Shown: in pieces, positions 50,652 to 59,768 of the stretch
Layout: each line of letters begins with the position of its first letter
Position numbering within the stretch: position 1 is the first letter of the stretch
DNA from: Cellvibrio polysaccharolyticus
Lineage (GTDB): Bacteria > Pseudomonadota > Gammaproteobacteria > Pseudomonadales > Cellvibrionaceae
Reading direction: 5' to 3'
Length of the DNA stretch: 64,000 bases
Assembly (NCBI RefSeq): GCF_015182315.1
Contig: NZ_PRDL01000001.1
Location: 2,170,001 to 2,234,000, forward strand
Made by a program: the position numbers and the translations under genes
Notes under the pieces: model-generated
What the model was told of the DNA's origin: nothing
Seen by the model: the letters and a program-made list of their open reading frames with translations, nothing else
The model's database searches: none

Positions 50652-51890
50652 ATGTTGAAAAATATCCCTTTGTATATCGGGTTACGCTACACCCGCGCCC
50701 GCCGGCGTAACCAGTTTATCTCTTTTATCAGCGCGTTTTCGCTGATAGGCATGGCGCTGGGCGTTATGTCGCTGATCGTCGTACTGTCGGTAATGAACGG
50801 CTTTGATCGGGAGATGAAACAGCGCATTCTCAGTGTTGTTCCGCACGGCTTTATTGACCAGCAACCCTACCTTGAAGATTGGAACGCAACCTCCCTTCGC
50901 ATTGCTGAGCACCCGGAGGTCATCGCGTCTGCCCCTTATCTCAGCCGCTTTGCCATGGTCACTTACGAGCGCGGCGTCGAGAGCATTCAACTGCAGGGCA
51001 TTCTGCCAGAGGCCGAAGGCAAGGTGTCTATTGTTGATCAGCACATGCTGGTTGGCAGTCTGGAGCGTCTTCAGCCAGGTGAGTTCGGCATTATTATGGG
51101 CAGCTTGCTGGCCCGCAGCCTGGGGCTGGCGCCCGGTGACAAAGTTACTCTGACATTGCCGGATATCAGTATCACCATGGCGGGCGTTTACCCTCGCACC
51201 AAGCGCTTCACGCTGGTCGGCGTATTTGAAGTGGGCGCCGAGGTAGACCAGACGCTGGCGATGATTCATCTGGATGATGCCCGGCGCCTGTTCAGAGCCT
51301 CCGGGCCGCAGGGTCTGCATGTTAAAGTCAATGATATTTACCGTGCCGGCCCGGTGATGTCCGAATTGGCCAATCAATTGGGTGGTGACTTTTCCGTAAA
51401 GGACTGGAGTCAAACCCAGGGCAGCCTGTTTCAAGCCGTCAAGATGGAGAAAATTGTTATCGCGACCTTGCTCAGCATTATCATTGCTGTGGCTGCGTTT
51501 AATATTGTATCCAGCCTGGTGCTGATGGTGGCCGACAAGCGGTCTGACATTGCGGTGTTGCGCACCCTGGGTTTAACGTCTCGCCAGGTGATGGCGATAT
51601 TCGTGGTGCAGGGCAGTGCCGTCGGGTTTATCGGTACCTTGATTGGCGCGGTGTTGGGTTGTGTGCTGGCACTGACTCTGAATTCGGTCATCGCTTCAAT
51701 ACAAGCCATTACCGGCGTGCAAATTTTTGATCCCAACGTATTTTTTATCAGTTATTTACCATCGGTATTATTGGTTGATGATGTGCTGCGTATCTGTTTG
51801 ACAGCGCTCGTTCTGAGTGTGCTGGCAACCTTGTACCCGGCCTGGCGTGCAGCGCAAATTGAGCCTGCTGAAGCCCTCCGTTATGAATAA
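50652..51890 (+). CDS. lolC: Lipoprotein-releasing system membrane protein LolC
   Basis: LolC, with LolD and LolE, extracts outer-membrane lipoproteins from the inner membrane and hands them to LolA. From ATG 50652 (MLKNIPLYIGLRY) it has 412 residues. The N-terminal membrane helix (SFISAFSLIGMALGVMSLIVVL) is followed by a large periplasmic domain, then three C-terminal helices and the ending PAWRAAQIEPAEALRYE. The frame opens 13 codons earlier. It is a paralogue of the lolE product; which one is strictly C or E is set by gene order. Confidence 0.9.
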   Translation: MLKNIPLYIGLRYTRARRRNQFISFISAFSLIGMALGVMSLIVVLSVMNGFDREMKQRILSVVPHGFIDQQPYLEDWNATSLRIAEHPEVIASAPYLSRFAMVTYERGVESIQLQGILPEAEGKVSIVDQHMLVGSLERLQPGEFGIIMGSLLARSLGLAPGDKVTLTLPDISITMAGVYPRTKRFTLVGVFEVGAEVDQTLAMIHLDDARRLFRASGPQGLHVKVNDIYRAGPVMSELANQLGGDFSVKDWSQTQGSLFQAVKMEKIVIATLLSIIIAVAAFNIVSSLVLMVADKRSDIAVLRTLGLTSRQVMAIFVVQGSAVGFIGTLIGAVLGCVLALTLNSVIASIQAITGVQIFDPNVFFISYLPSVLLVDDVLRICLTALVLSVLATLYPAWRAAQIEPAEALRYE

Positions 51891-51905
51891 CTGCCAGAGG
51901 TTTTC

Positions 51906-52640
51906 ATGAGTGAACAACATGTGGTGCTGCACTGCGACGCGGTAACCAAGGGTTACCGTCAGGGCGCCTTGAATGTCAATGTGCTTAAAAATATCAATTT
52001 TTCTGTGGTCGCCGGTGAGCGGGTGGCCATTGTGGGGGCCTCGGGCTCCGGTAAATCGACGCTATTAAATATTCTCGGTGGTCTGGATACGCCTGATCAC
52101 GGCCAGGTGGCCGTTGCCGGCCAACAGCTGTCGGCACTGAATGCGGATGCGCGCGGCCGTTTGCGCAATCGCAGCCTGGGTTTTGTTTACCAGTTTCATC
52201 ACCTGTTGCCGGAATTTACCGCGCTGGAAAATGTGGCCATGCCGTTGTTGATTGGCCGGCTGGATCGCAATGAAGCCAACGCGCGCGCCGCGGCAATGCT
52301 GGAGCGGGTAGGGCTGGCACACCGTGTTGAGCACAAACCTTCGGAGCTGTCGGGTGGCGAGCGTCAGCGGGTAGCGATTGCCCGTGCATTGGTTACTCAA
52401 CCCGCGTGCGTATTAATGGATGAGCCTACCGGCAATCTCGATAGCCATTCGGGTGAGGGTATTCATCAGTTAATGCTGGAGTTGAACCACACACTGTCCA
52501 CCAGTTTTGTGGTGGTAACCCACGATCAACGCCTCGCCGCGCGCATGGATCGCACCCTGACCTTGATTGACGGCGAATTATTTACCGACGTTCCGGCCAG
52601 TGTGTTCAGTCATGCGCAAGCGGGCAGGGTTTCGTCTTGA
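51906..52640 (+). CDS. lolD: Lipoprotein-releasing ABC ATPase LolD
   Basis: LolD is the ATPase of the LolCDE exporter. The 244 residues contain Walker A GASGSGKST, signature LSGGERQR, Walker B VLMDEPTGNLDS and the H-loop VVTHDQRLA. AGAGG precedes ATG 51906, 15 nt after lolC, and its stop overlaps the lolE start. Confidence 0.96.
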   Translation: MSEQHVVLHCDAVTKGYRQGALNVNVLKNINFSVVAGERVAIVGASGSGKSTLLNILGGLDTPDHGQVAVAGQQLSALNADARGRLRNRSLGFVYQFHHLLPEFTALENVAMPLLIGRLDRNEANARAAAMLERVGLAHRVEHKPSELSGGERQRVAIARALVTQPACVLMDEPTGNLDSHSGEGIHQLMLELNHTLSTSFVVVTHDQRLAARMDRTLTLIDGELFTDVPASVFSHAQAGRVSS

Positions 52641-53878
52641 TTAACCGGCTGACATTTTTTATCGGTGCGCGTTACGGCATCTCCCGCCGTCATAGTCGGC
52701 TGGTTTCTTTTATTTCCACGCTCTCTACGGTCGGGTTGGTTATCGGTGTGGCACTGCTGATTGTGGTGCTGTCGATCATGAATGGTTTCGACCGCGAATT
52801 GCGTGAACGTATTCTGGGCATCATGCCGCAGGCAACGCTCTATCACAGCGCCGGCAGCATTGCCGATACCGGCCCTTTAATTGATCTGGCGATGCGTCAG
52901 CCTCATGTGCTGGGCGCCTCGCCATTTGTTCAGGTGCAAGGGCTGGTTTCCTGGCAGCGCCGCGCTGAACCAGTCAACCTTTTCGGTATTGAACCGGCGC
53001 TGGAGTTGCAATATTCAGCACTGAAAAATTACTTGCCCGCGCGTGTGTTTGACGAGTTGTCCAACAACCCGCAAGCGCTGGTATTGGGAAAAGGCATTGC
53101 GGATAAATTGCAGGTAGCGGTTGGCCAAACAATCAGCCTGGTTATTCCGGCCAGTGGTCGTGATGGTCAAACGGCACCGCGTATTCGTGCGCTCGATGTT
53201 ATCGCCATCCTCGACAGCGGTACCGGTATTGATCAGTACCTGGCATTAATGGGGCTATCGGCAGCATCCTCATTAACCCCCTTTCCGGGCGAGGCTACCG
53301 GGATTCGCTTGCAGCTTGATGATTTATTTGCGGCACCGGAAGTGATGCGGCTGATGGTTAACGAATTGCCTTCCGGCTATTACGGTTCCAACTGGACGCG
53401 CACCCAGGGTAATTTATACGAAGCCATTCATATGTCGAAGCGGCTGGTAGAGTTGCTGTTATTTTTGATTATCGCCATCGCAGCGTTCAATCTGGTTTCC
53501 ACATTAATTATGGTGGTGGTCGACAAGCAGGGCGATATTGCCATCCTCCGCACGCTGGGTGCATCTACCTCCGACATCGTTGGCATTTTTATGGTGCAGG
53601 GTGGTTTGATCGGTTTGATCGGAACCTCTGCCGGTATTGTTCTCGGCGTCGGCCTATCGCTGGTGGTGACTGATCTGGCGCAGGGCATCGAACGCATTAC
53701 CGGCATACAATTTCTTCATTCGGATGTGTATCCCATCAGTTATTTGCCATCCGACTTGCAGTGGGGCGATGTCATTTATATTGGCGGCACCGCTCTGGCC
53801 ATCAGTGTGATCGCCAGCCTTTACCCCGCCTGGCGTGCCAGCCGGGTGCAACCGGCAGAAGCCTTGCGTTACGAATAG
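52637..53878 (+). CDS. lolE: Lipoprotein-releasing system membrane protein LolE
   Basis: LolE is the second membrane subunit of LolCDE. The 413-residue product begins at TTG 52637 with AGGG nine nt upstream, overlapping the lolD stop. The first helix (FISTLSTVGLVIGVALLIVVLSIMNGF), periplasmic domain and three C-terminal helices match LolC. The C-terminus PAWRASRVQPAEALRYE is almost the same as in LolC. Confidence 0.92.
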   Translation: MINRLTFFIGARYGISRRHSRLVSFISTLSTVGLVIGVALLIVVLSIMNGFDRELRERILGIMPQATLYHSAGSIADTGPLIDLAMRQPHVLGASPFVQVQGLVSWQRRAEPVNLFGIEPALELQYSALKNYLPARVFDELSNNPQALVLGKGIADKLQVAVGQTISLVIPASGRDGQTAPRIRALDVIAILDSGTGIDQYLALMGLSAASSLTPFPGEATGIRLQLDDLFAAPEVMRLMVNELPSGYYGSNWTRTQGNLYEAIHMSKRLVELLLFLIIAIAAFNLVSTLIMVVVDKQGDIAILRTLGASTSDIVGIFMVQGGLIGLIGTSAGIVLGVGLSLVVTDLAQGIERITGIQFLHSDVYPISYLPSDLQWGDVIYIGGTALAISVIASLYPAWRASRVQPAEALRYE

Positions 53879-53916
53879 CCTGACATTCTACACCGCTGCC
53901 AGGGAGGGCAGATGTC

Positions 53917-56247
53917 ATGTTACCTGCATTACTGCTCGCCGTTTCCTTTGGCATAATTGCCATCAGTTTATTGCCGGTGTTACCACACTGGCTATTCATC
54001 TTTGTGCCGCTTGTTCTGCTGCCGGTTTATCTGCGTTTTACGTCCCGTCCTCTTTTATTTTTCATCGCCTTGTCTGCTGGTATGTCGTGGGGAATCGGCT
54101 ACGGCCATCATTTGCTTGATAATGTATTGGACGAGCAATGGGTAGGGCAGGAGTTGTTGTTACAGGGAAAAATAGTCGATCTTCCGGTAATAGATGAACA
54201 GCGGCAGGGGTTTGTAATAGCGGTTTCCCACCTTGAAAGCCTTGATGGTGTTTTGCCAGCGGCGGCACTGCCCAAAAAAATTCGCCTGAGCTGGTTTAAT
54301 TACACCCACGAGGTTCAATCGGGCGAGCATTGGCAGTTCCTCGTGAAATTAAAAAAGCCGGGAGGCTTTGTTAATCCGGGTGGTTTTGATTATCAGGGTT
54401 GGTTGATGCGGCGAGATGTGGGCGCGATCGGAAGCATTGGGCAACACCATCGTATTAATAAAAAATTGCAAAACGCGGCGCTTTATGACGTCGACCACTG
54501 GCGCTTTCAAATACGCCAATGGATGTTGGCAACCACCGATAGCCCATGGCGAGGTATCGCGCTGGCGCTGATAATTGGTGATCGCTCGTTAATCCCCGCC
54601 GAACATTGGCAACTCTTGCAGCGCACCGGTACCAATCATTTAATTGCCATCTCCGGCATGCATGTCAGCTTTGTGGCGGTGCTCGCTTTTTTCATCGGCA
54701 TGACGCTGGGGCGATTGCGTTTATTATTCAATGAGCGGGCATCGCCCTTATGGCTGGCATGCAGTTGTTCTGTAGCAGCAGCGGTGCTTTACAGTTTATT
54801 GGCCGGACTCAGTTTGCCCACCCGGCGAGCCATTGTTATGGTGCTGGTGGCACAACTGGTGGTCTTGTGTCAGCGCAGTTTTCGCAGTCGCGATGCCTTG
54901 TTGCTGGCGTGGGTGCTGGTATTACTGGTAGACCCGCTGGCGGCTTACGACCCGGGTTTATGGTTGTCTTTTGGTGCTGTGGCCACCTTGCTGGCAAGTT
55001 TTTCGGGTTACGCGTTTTTGAAAGAAAAACACTATCCCGGAAAAAGTCTGGTGCGTGCACAAACGGTTATTTTTGCCGGTTTGTTTGTACCACTGGCGCT
55101 ATTAATTCACTCCGTCTCACTGGTTGCTCCCATCGCCAACCTGCTGGCCATCCCGTTGGTAACGCTGTGGGTGGTTCCCTGTTTGCTGCTCGCCTTGCCT
55201 CTGGAAATACTCTCGCCTACGCTGGCCGGGATGCTGGTGTCGCTCGGGTTGTACGGTATTCAGTTGTTATTGCAGTGGGATGCGTTACTGCTGACGCTGG
55301 CCGGCGATAAGGTGAACCCGGTGATCGCCTTGAATGGTTTGCAGGTGATACTGGCATTGCTGGCTTGCGCCTTGTGTTTGTTGCCGAAAGGTTTGCTCGG
55401 TCGTTGGTTGGCGGCACCTTTATTGTTGTTGGTAATCTGGCTGCCTTATGAACGCCGGTCGCCGTTGCAGCTGACTTTTCTGGATGTCGGGCAAGGGCTG
55501 GCGGTGGTTATCAAAACACCGTCGCAAACATTGCTTTACGACACAGGCCCGCGTTTTAGCGAAAAATTTGATGCGGGCAGTGCCATTGTTGTTCCTTATT
55601 TGCACCGCACGGGTACCCGGGTTCTTGACACATTAATTGTCAGTCATAATGACAACGACCACGCCGGTGGTCTGGACGGTGTGCTGAATGGCTTGCAGGT
55701 CAACCGTGTTTTGTGGGGCGATATGACGGCCATACCGGACACCTTGCTTGATGTTTCCGGCAATTGCCACGAAGAGGCATCCTGGCAGGCAGACGGTGTT
55801 GAATTTTCCTTTGTCGGTATTCCCGCTCACCTTGCCAGTACGTCGAATAATCACTCCTGCATTTTTCAAATAAGCTACGGCGAACATCGTTTCCTGTTGC
55901 CCGGCGATGCCGAGCAGGCTGTTGAGCGCTGGCTGGTTACACAACCGGCACTGACCAAACCGGTAACCTTGTTGGCAGCTGGCCACCATGGCAGCCGCAC
56001 CTCTTCTACCGAAACCTTTGTAAGCGTACTCGCCCCCGAGGTTGTGGTATTCAGCGCAGGTTACCAAAGCCGGTTTGGCCATCCCCATGCCGAGGTGGTG
56101 AGGCGTTTCGAGGCACAAGGCAGCGCTATGTTCAACACCGCCTACGGTGGTGCCGTGATGGTGCGCTCCACCGGAGCCGGCCCGCTGACCATAACCGGGC
56201 AGCGGCAGATCAGTCGGCGTTACTGGCATGACAACCGGGAGCAATGA
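53917..56247 (+). CDS. comEC: DNA uptake channel protein ComEC/Rec2
   Basis: ComEC carries single-stranded DNA across the inner membrane in natural transformation. The 776-residue protein has several N-terminal membrane helices, an OB-like periplasmic part, the Competence domain (GTNHLIAISGMHVSFVAVL and LLAGLSLPTRRAIVMVLVAQ) and a C-terminal metallo-beta-lactamase domain. That domain shows LDVGQGLAVVI, SHNDNDHAGG and AAGHHGSRTSS and may degrade the non-transported strand. AGGGAGGGCAG precedes ATG 53917. The gene alone does not show that the strain is competent. Confidence 0.92.
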   Translation: MLPALLLAVSFGIIAISLLPVLPHWLFIFVPLVLLPVYLRFTSRPLLFFIALSAGMSWGIGYGHHLLDNVLDEQWVGQELLLQGKIVDLPVIDEQRQGFVIAVSHLESLDGVLPAAALPKKIRLSWFNYTHEVQSGEHWQFLVKLKKPGGFVNPGGFDYQGWLMRRDVGAIGSIGQHHRINKKLQNAALYDVDHWRFQIRQWMLATTDSPWRGIALALIIGDRSLIPAEHWQLLQRTGTNHLIAISGMHVSFVAVLAFFIGMTLGRLRLLFNERASPLWLACSCSVAAAVLYSLLAGLSLPTRRAIVMVLVAQLVVLCQRSFRSRDALLLAWVLVLLVDPLAAYDPGLWLSFGAVATLLASFSGYAFLKEKHYPGKSLVRAQTVIFAGLFVPLALLIHSVSLVAPIANLLAIPLVTLWVVPCLLLALPLEILSPTLAGMLVSLGLYGIQLLLQWDALLLTLAGDKVNPVIALNGLQVILALLACALCLLPKGLLGRWLAAPLLLLVIWLPYERRSPLQLTFLDVGQGLAVVIKTPSQTLLYDTGPRFSEKFDAGSAIVVPYLHRTGTRVLDTLIVSHNDNDHAGGLDGVLNGLQVNRVLWGDMTAIPDTLLDVSGNCHEEASWQADGVEFSFVGIPAHLASTSNNHSCIFQISYGEHRFLLPGDAEQAVERWLVTQPALTKPVTLLAAGHHGSRTSSTETFVSVLAPEVVVFSAGYQSRFGHPHAEVVRRFEAQGSAMFNTAYGGAVMVRSTGAGPLTITGQRQISRRYWHDNREQ

Positions 56248-56383
56248 CTTGCCGCGCTGCGCAAATGTGGGAATCGGGCGACAAAAAGGCGTGCTGCAAC
56301 ATGGTTTTCGCCGACGCTTGTGATAATGTACGCAGCGCTATTTGCAGCCGCCAGACGAGCGGAAAAATAAAAGGAGCCGTTAC

Positions 56384-57013
56384 GTGTTTGAAATTATTGT
56401 CGCCGGTGGCTGGATGATGCTACCCATCATTCTTTGTTCAGTCGCGGTAATCGCCATTACGGTAGAGCGTTACTGGACCTTGAATCCGGCAAAAATTGCA
56501 CCTCGCAACTTACTGGCACAAGTATGGAGCTGGATTAAAAACAACCAGATTGATGCAGCACGCCTGCGCGAGCTGAAGCAATCGTCCCCGCTGGGACAAA
56601 TTCTGGCGGCCGGCTTGAGCAACTCCCGCCATGGCCGCGAAGTGATGAAAGACAGTATTCAGGAAGCTGCCAATCAGGTTATTCACCAATTGGAAAAGTA
56701 CGTTGGTTTGCTCGGCACTATTGCCGCCATTGCGCCACTGCTCGGCCTGCTCGGCACCGTTTTTGGCATGATCAAGGTGTTCAGCGCAATTATGCTGGAA
56801 GGTGGTAGCGGCAACACCGCGGCGCTTGCCGGTGGTATTTCCGAAGCGCTGATTACTACCGCAGCCGGGCTGGGTGTGGCGATTCCTGCCATGATTTTCC
56901 ATCGCTTCTTTCTGCGCCGTATCGACTCTATCGTAGTTACGATGGAAGAAGAGTCGATCAAACTGGTTGATGCGCTGCACAGCGATCGCCGTGTCGATGT
57001 AAAACTGGTGTAA
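56384..57013 (+). CDS. exbB: ExbB/TolQ-family proton channel protein
   Basis: This 209-residue inner-membrane protein has three helices and the MotA/TolQ/ExbB signature (VGLLGTIAAIAPLLGLLGTVFGMI, and EALITTAAGLGVAIPAMIFHR). It pairs with the ExbD-like gene 20 nt downstream and would energise an outer-membrane or periplasmic partner through the proton motive force. No TonB or TolA partner gene is adjacent. The start is GTG 56384 with AAGGAG upstream. Pseudomonas has a homologous pair here between comEC and lpxK. Confidence 0.88.
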   Translation: MFEIIVAGGWMMLPIILCSVAVIAITVERYWTLNPAKIAPRNLLAQVWSWIKNNQIDAARLRELKQSSPLGQILAAGLSNSRHGREVMKDSIQEAANQVIHQLEKYVGLLGTIAAIAPLLGLLGTVFGMIKVFSAIMLEGGSGNTAALAGGISEALITTAAGLGVAIPAMIFHRFFLRRIDSIVVTMEEESIKLVDALHSDRRVDVKLV

Positions 57014-57033
57014 TTGCGAAAGGAGTAGCTGCC

Positions 57034-57459
57034 GTGCAATTTCGCAGACAGCGTCGGGAAGATGACATGATCAACCTGACACCATTAATTGATGTTGTAT
57101 TTTTGTTGCTGATTTTTTTTATGGTGTCGACCACCTTCACCAAAAATACCCACCTCACCATTGATCTGCCGGAAGCCGTTGGCAACCCGTCAACCGAAAC
57201 CGGTAATCGGCTGGATGTGGTAATTGGCGCGGATGGCGGTTACCAGGTGAATGGTCAGGGCCTGATTAACAACCAGGCTGAAACCCTGAAAACAGCGCTG
57301 TTGCAATTATCAGACGGTGATACGCAAACGCCGTTAACCATTACCGCCGATGCCCGCACACCGCACCAGGCGGTTGTAACGGCAATGGATGTGGCAGGGC
57401 AGGCCGGGTTTGTCCGGTTGAGTATCACCACCCGTGAACCGCAAGCCGAATCGCCCTGA
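57034..57459 (+). CDS. exbD: ExbD/TolR-family protein
   Basis: This 141-residue partner of ExbB has one membrane helix with the conserved Asp in NLTPLIDVVFLLLIFFM, which binds the proton. A periplasmic domain follows. It starts at GTG 57034 with AAGGAG upstream. It is followed after 25 nt by lpxK. Confidence 0.88.
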   Translation: MQFRRQRREDDMINLTPLIDVVFLLLIFFMVSTTFTKNTHLTIDLPEAVGNPSTETGNRLDVVIGADGGYQVNGQGLINNQAETLKTALLQLSDGDTQTPLTITADARTPHQAVVTAMDVAGQAGFVRLSITTREPQAESP

Positions 57460-57484
57460 GTTATTATCATGAGCGAACAACACA

Positions 57485-58507
57485 TTGACTGACAATCGCG
57501 AAACCCGTTGGCTGGATGCCTGGTATGGCAAGGCGCGCTGGACGCTCTGGTTATTACCTTTGGCGTTGCTGTACCGGCTGGTGAGCTGTTTGCGGGCTTT
57601 CTGGCTAAAGCGTTTTGCGCAGAAAAAAATACCGCTGCCGGTGATTGTGGTGGGCAATATTACCGTTGGCGGCACCGGAAAAACGCCGTTGCTAATCGCC
57701 CTCGTAAGCCATTTGCAAGCACGCGGCTTCAAGCCCGGTGTGGTCAGCCGTGGTTATGGTGGTCGTTCCGCACATTACCCGCTACTGCTGAATGAGCAGA
57801 CCCGGGCAGAAGAAAGTGGTGACGAGCCGCTGACCATTTTTCAACGCACCGGTTGCCCGGTGTGTGTGGGTTCTGACCGGGTTGCCAGCGCCCATACGTT
57901 GATGGCTTCCGGGTGCGATATTCTCCTCAGTGATGACGGCTTGCAACATTACCGCCTGGGGCGTGATATCGAGATTGTTGTTGTCGATGGCATTCGCGGT
58001 TTCGGCAATGGTTTTTCGCTACCGTCAGGCCCTTTGCGAGAGCCCGTTTCGCGACTTGCTTCGGTGGATTTGATCGTACTTAACAGCGCCCGGGAAATGC
58101 CATTGATTCCTTACGCCGTTCATTCGATGAGCATGCAACCCGTTGCATTGCAGCCGTTGCTGGCTGGCAAAGCCAAAGAATTTTTTCCGGACGGTGAACG
58201 TGTTCATGCGGTTGCCGGTATTGGTAATCCGGAACGTTTTTTTTCGACACTGCGCCAATTGCAGTGGAAACCGGTCACGCATGTTTTTCCCGATCATCAC
58301 AATTATGGGGTTGGCGATTTTCAGTTTGCCGAAAAACTGCCCATTGTGATGACCGAAAAAGACGCGGTGAAGTGCCGCGCTTTTGCAAAAGATGACTGGT
58401 TTTTTCTGCAGGTAGAAGCAGCATTACCCAACGATTTTTTTACCGCATTTGATCAACTCGTTGATCGCAGTTTACTTTCACATTTTTCCAAAACGGATAT
58501 CCAATGA
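57485..58507 (+). CDS. lpxK: Tetraacyldisaccharide 4'-kinase
   Basis: LpxK phosphorylates the lipid A disaccharide at the 4' position. The 340-residue product has a membrane-associated N-terminal helix (WTLWLLPLALLYRLV), the P-loop VGNITVGGTGKTPLL and DDGLQHYRLGRDIEIVVVDG. The start must be TTG 57485 or later, because an in-frame stop lies at 57470. The ribosome site is poor. Its end overlaps kdsB in an ATGA. Confidence 0.93.
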   Translation: MTDNRETRWLDAWYGKARWTLWLLPLALLYRLVSCLRAFWLKRFAQKKIPLPVIVVGNITVGGTGKTPLLIALVSHLQARGFKPGVVSRGYGGRSAHYPLLLNEQTRAEESGDEPLTIFQRTGCPVCVGSDRVASAHTLMASGCDILLSDDGLQHYRLGRDIEIVVVDGIRGFGNGFSLPSGPLREPVSRLASVDLIVLNSAREMPLIPYAVHSMSMQPVALQPLLAGKAKEFFPDGERVHAVAGIGNPERFFSTLRQLQWKPVTHVFPDHHNYGVGDFQFAEKLPIVMTEKDAVKCRAFAKDDWFFLQVEAALPNDFFTAFDQLVDRSLLSHFSKTDIQ

Positions 58508-59271
58508 GCTTTTACGTTGTCATTCCCGCCCGTTATGCCTCTACCCGTTTGCCTGCCAAGCCGCTGCGTGATATCGCTGGCAAACCGATGATTCAGCATG
58601 TTTACGAACGCGCCTGCGAAAGTGAGGCAAAAGAAGTCATTATCGCCACCGACGATGAGCGCATTGCCGACCTGGCTCGCAGCTTTGGTGCGCGTGTCAG
58701 CATGACTTCAAAAGATCACCCGTCGGGCACGGACCGTTTGCAGGAAGTTGCCTCGCAGCTCGGCCTTGCTCATGATGATATCGTGGTGAATGTTCAGGGC
58801 GACGAGCCGCTGATTCCTGCGGCGGTTATCAATCAGGTAGCGGCCAATCTGGCCTCGGCAGCGCACGCCAGTGTTGCTACGCTCAGTGAGCCTATTCATG
58901 CCCGTAGCGATTTTGAAAACCCCAACATTGTAAAAGTGGTGGCGGACAAAAACGGTCGTGCTTTGTATTTCAGTCGCGCCGCCATTCCCTGGCCGCGCGA
59001 GCATTTTGCCGGTGAGGATAAAACAAGCTTGCCGGATAATTTTGTGTTCCAACGGCACATTGGTATCTACGCTTACCGCGTTTCTTTATTGAATGAATTC
59101 GTTCATTGGAGCGTTGCGCCTATTGAGCGCGTGGAATTGCTGGAGCAATTACGCGTGATGTGGAATGGCCATATGATTCACGTTGATCAGGCTTGTGTTG
59201 ATGTACCCGGCGGGGTAGATACCGAGGCAGATCTGGCACGGGTAAAAGCCATTCTGGAAACCGCATCATGA
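58504..59271 (+). CDS. kdsB: 3-deoxy-manno-octulosonate cytidylyltransferase
   Basis: KdsB activates Kdo as CMP-Kdo for lipopolysaccharide. The 255 residues show VIPARYASTRLPAKPL, KDHPSGTDRL and NVQGDEPLI. It is coupled to lpxK and to the next gene by ATGA overlaps. The small Trm112-like gene (ycaR) usually found between lpxK and kdsB is absent here. Confidence 0.96.
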   Translation: MSFYVVIPARYASTRLPAKPLRDIAGKPMIQHVYERACESEAKEVIIATDDERIADLARSFGARVSMTSKDHPSGTDRLQEVASQLGLAHDDIVVNVQGDEPLIPAAVINQVAANLASAAHASVATLSEPIHARSDFENPNIVKVVADKNGRALYFSRAAIPWPREHFAGEDKTSLPDNFVFQRHIGIYAYRVSLLNEFVHWSVAPIERVELLEQLRVMWNGHMIHVDQACVDVPGGVDTEADLARVKAILETAS

Positions 59272-59768
59272 CTGTCAGTGTACTGTTTGTGTGTCTTGGC
59301 AATATTTGCCGCTCACCCACCGCCGAAGGTGTTTTCCGCAAAAAGGTGGAAGATGCCGGCTTGTCGCATCTGATTCATATTGACTCTGCCGGTACCGCTG
59401 ACTGGCACCGGGGCAAAGCGCCGGATGCCAGAACCATTCGTGCCGCGGCGGCGCGCTCCTTCGATTTATCGGCGTTGCGAGCGCGTCAGGTAATCGCTGC
59501 GGATCTGGATCAATTTGATTATGTACTGGCAATGGATGAAGCCAACCTTGCCGATATCCATCTGCTGGGCGTTGCCGCTTTTTCTGCAAAAACCGGTTTG
59601 TTTTTAAGTTTCTCCCGCCAGCAAACGCATACCGAAGTGCCAGACCCTTACTACGGCGGTGAAGATGGCTTTTCGCTGGTACTCGACTTGATTGATGATG
59701 CCGCAGAAGGACTGTTGGAGCATATTCGCCAGCATCACCTGAACCCGCCAAAGCAGGCCCGTTTGTGA
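59268..59768 (+). CDS. Low-molecular-weight protein tyrosine phosphatase
   Basis: This 166-residue phosphatase has the P-loop VCLGNICRSP (nucleophile Cys and the following Arg) and the general-acid Asp in EVPDPYYGG. It is related to Wzb and to Pseudomonas PA2978, which also sits between kdsB and murB. Its substrate is unknown; tyrosine kinases of polysaccharide export are candidates. The start shares bases with the kdsB stop. Confidence 0.9.
   Translation: MTVSVLFVCLGNICRSPTAEGVFRKKVEDAGLSHLIHIDSAGTADWHRGKAPDARTIRAAAARSFDLSALRARQVIAADLDQFDYVLAMDEANLADIHLLGVAAFSAKTGLFLSFSRQQTHTEVPDPYYGGEDGFSLVLDLIDDAAEGLLEHIRQHHLNPPKQARL

Noticed and set aside
57469..57492. Seven-codon frame with ATG before lpxK
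   Set aside because: Too short and not in frame with lpxK; resemblance to the lolD start is chance.
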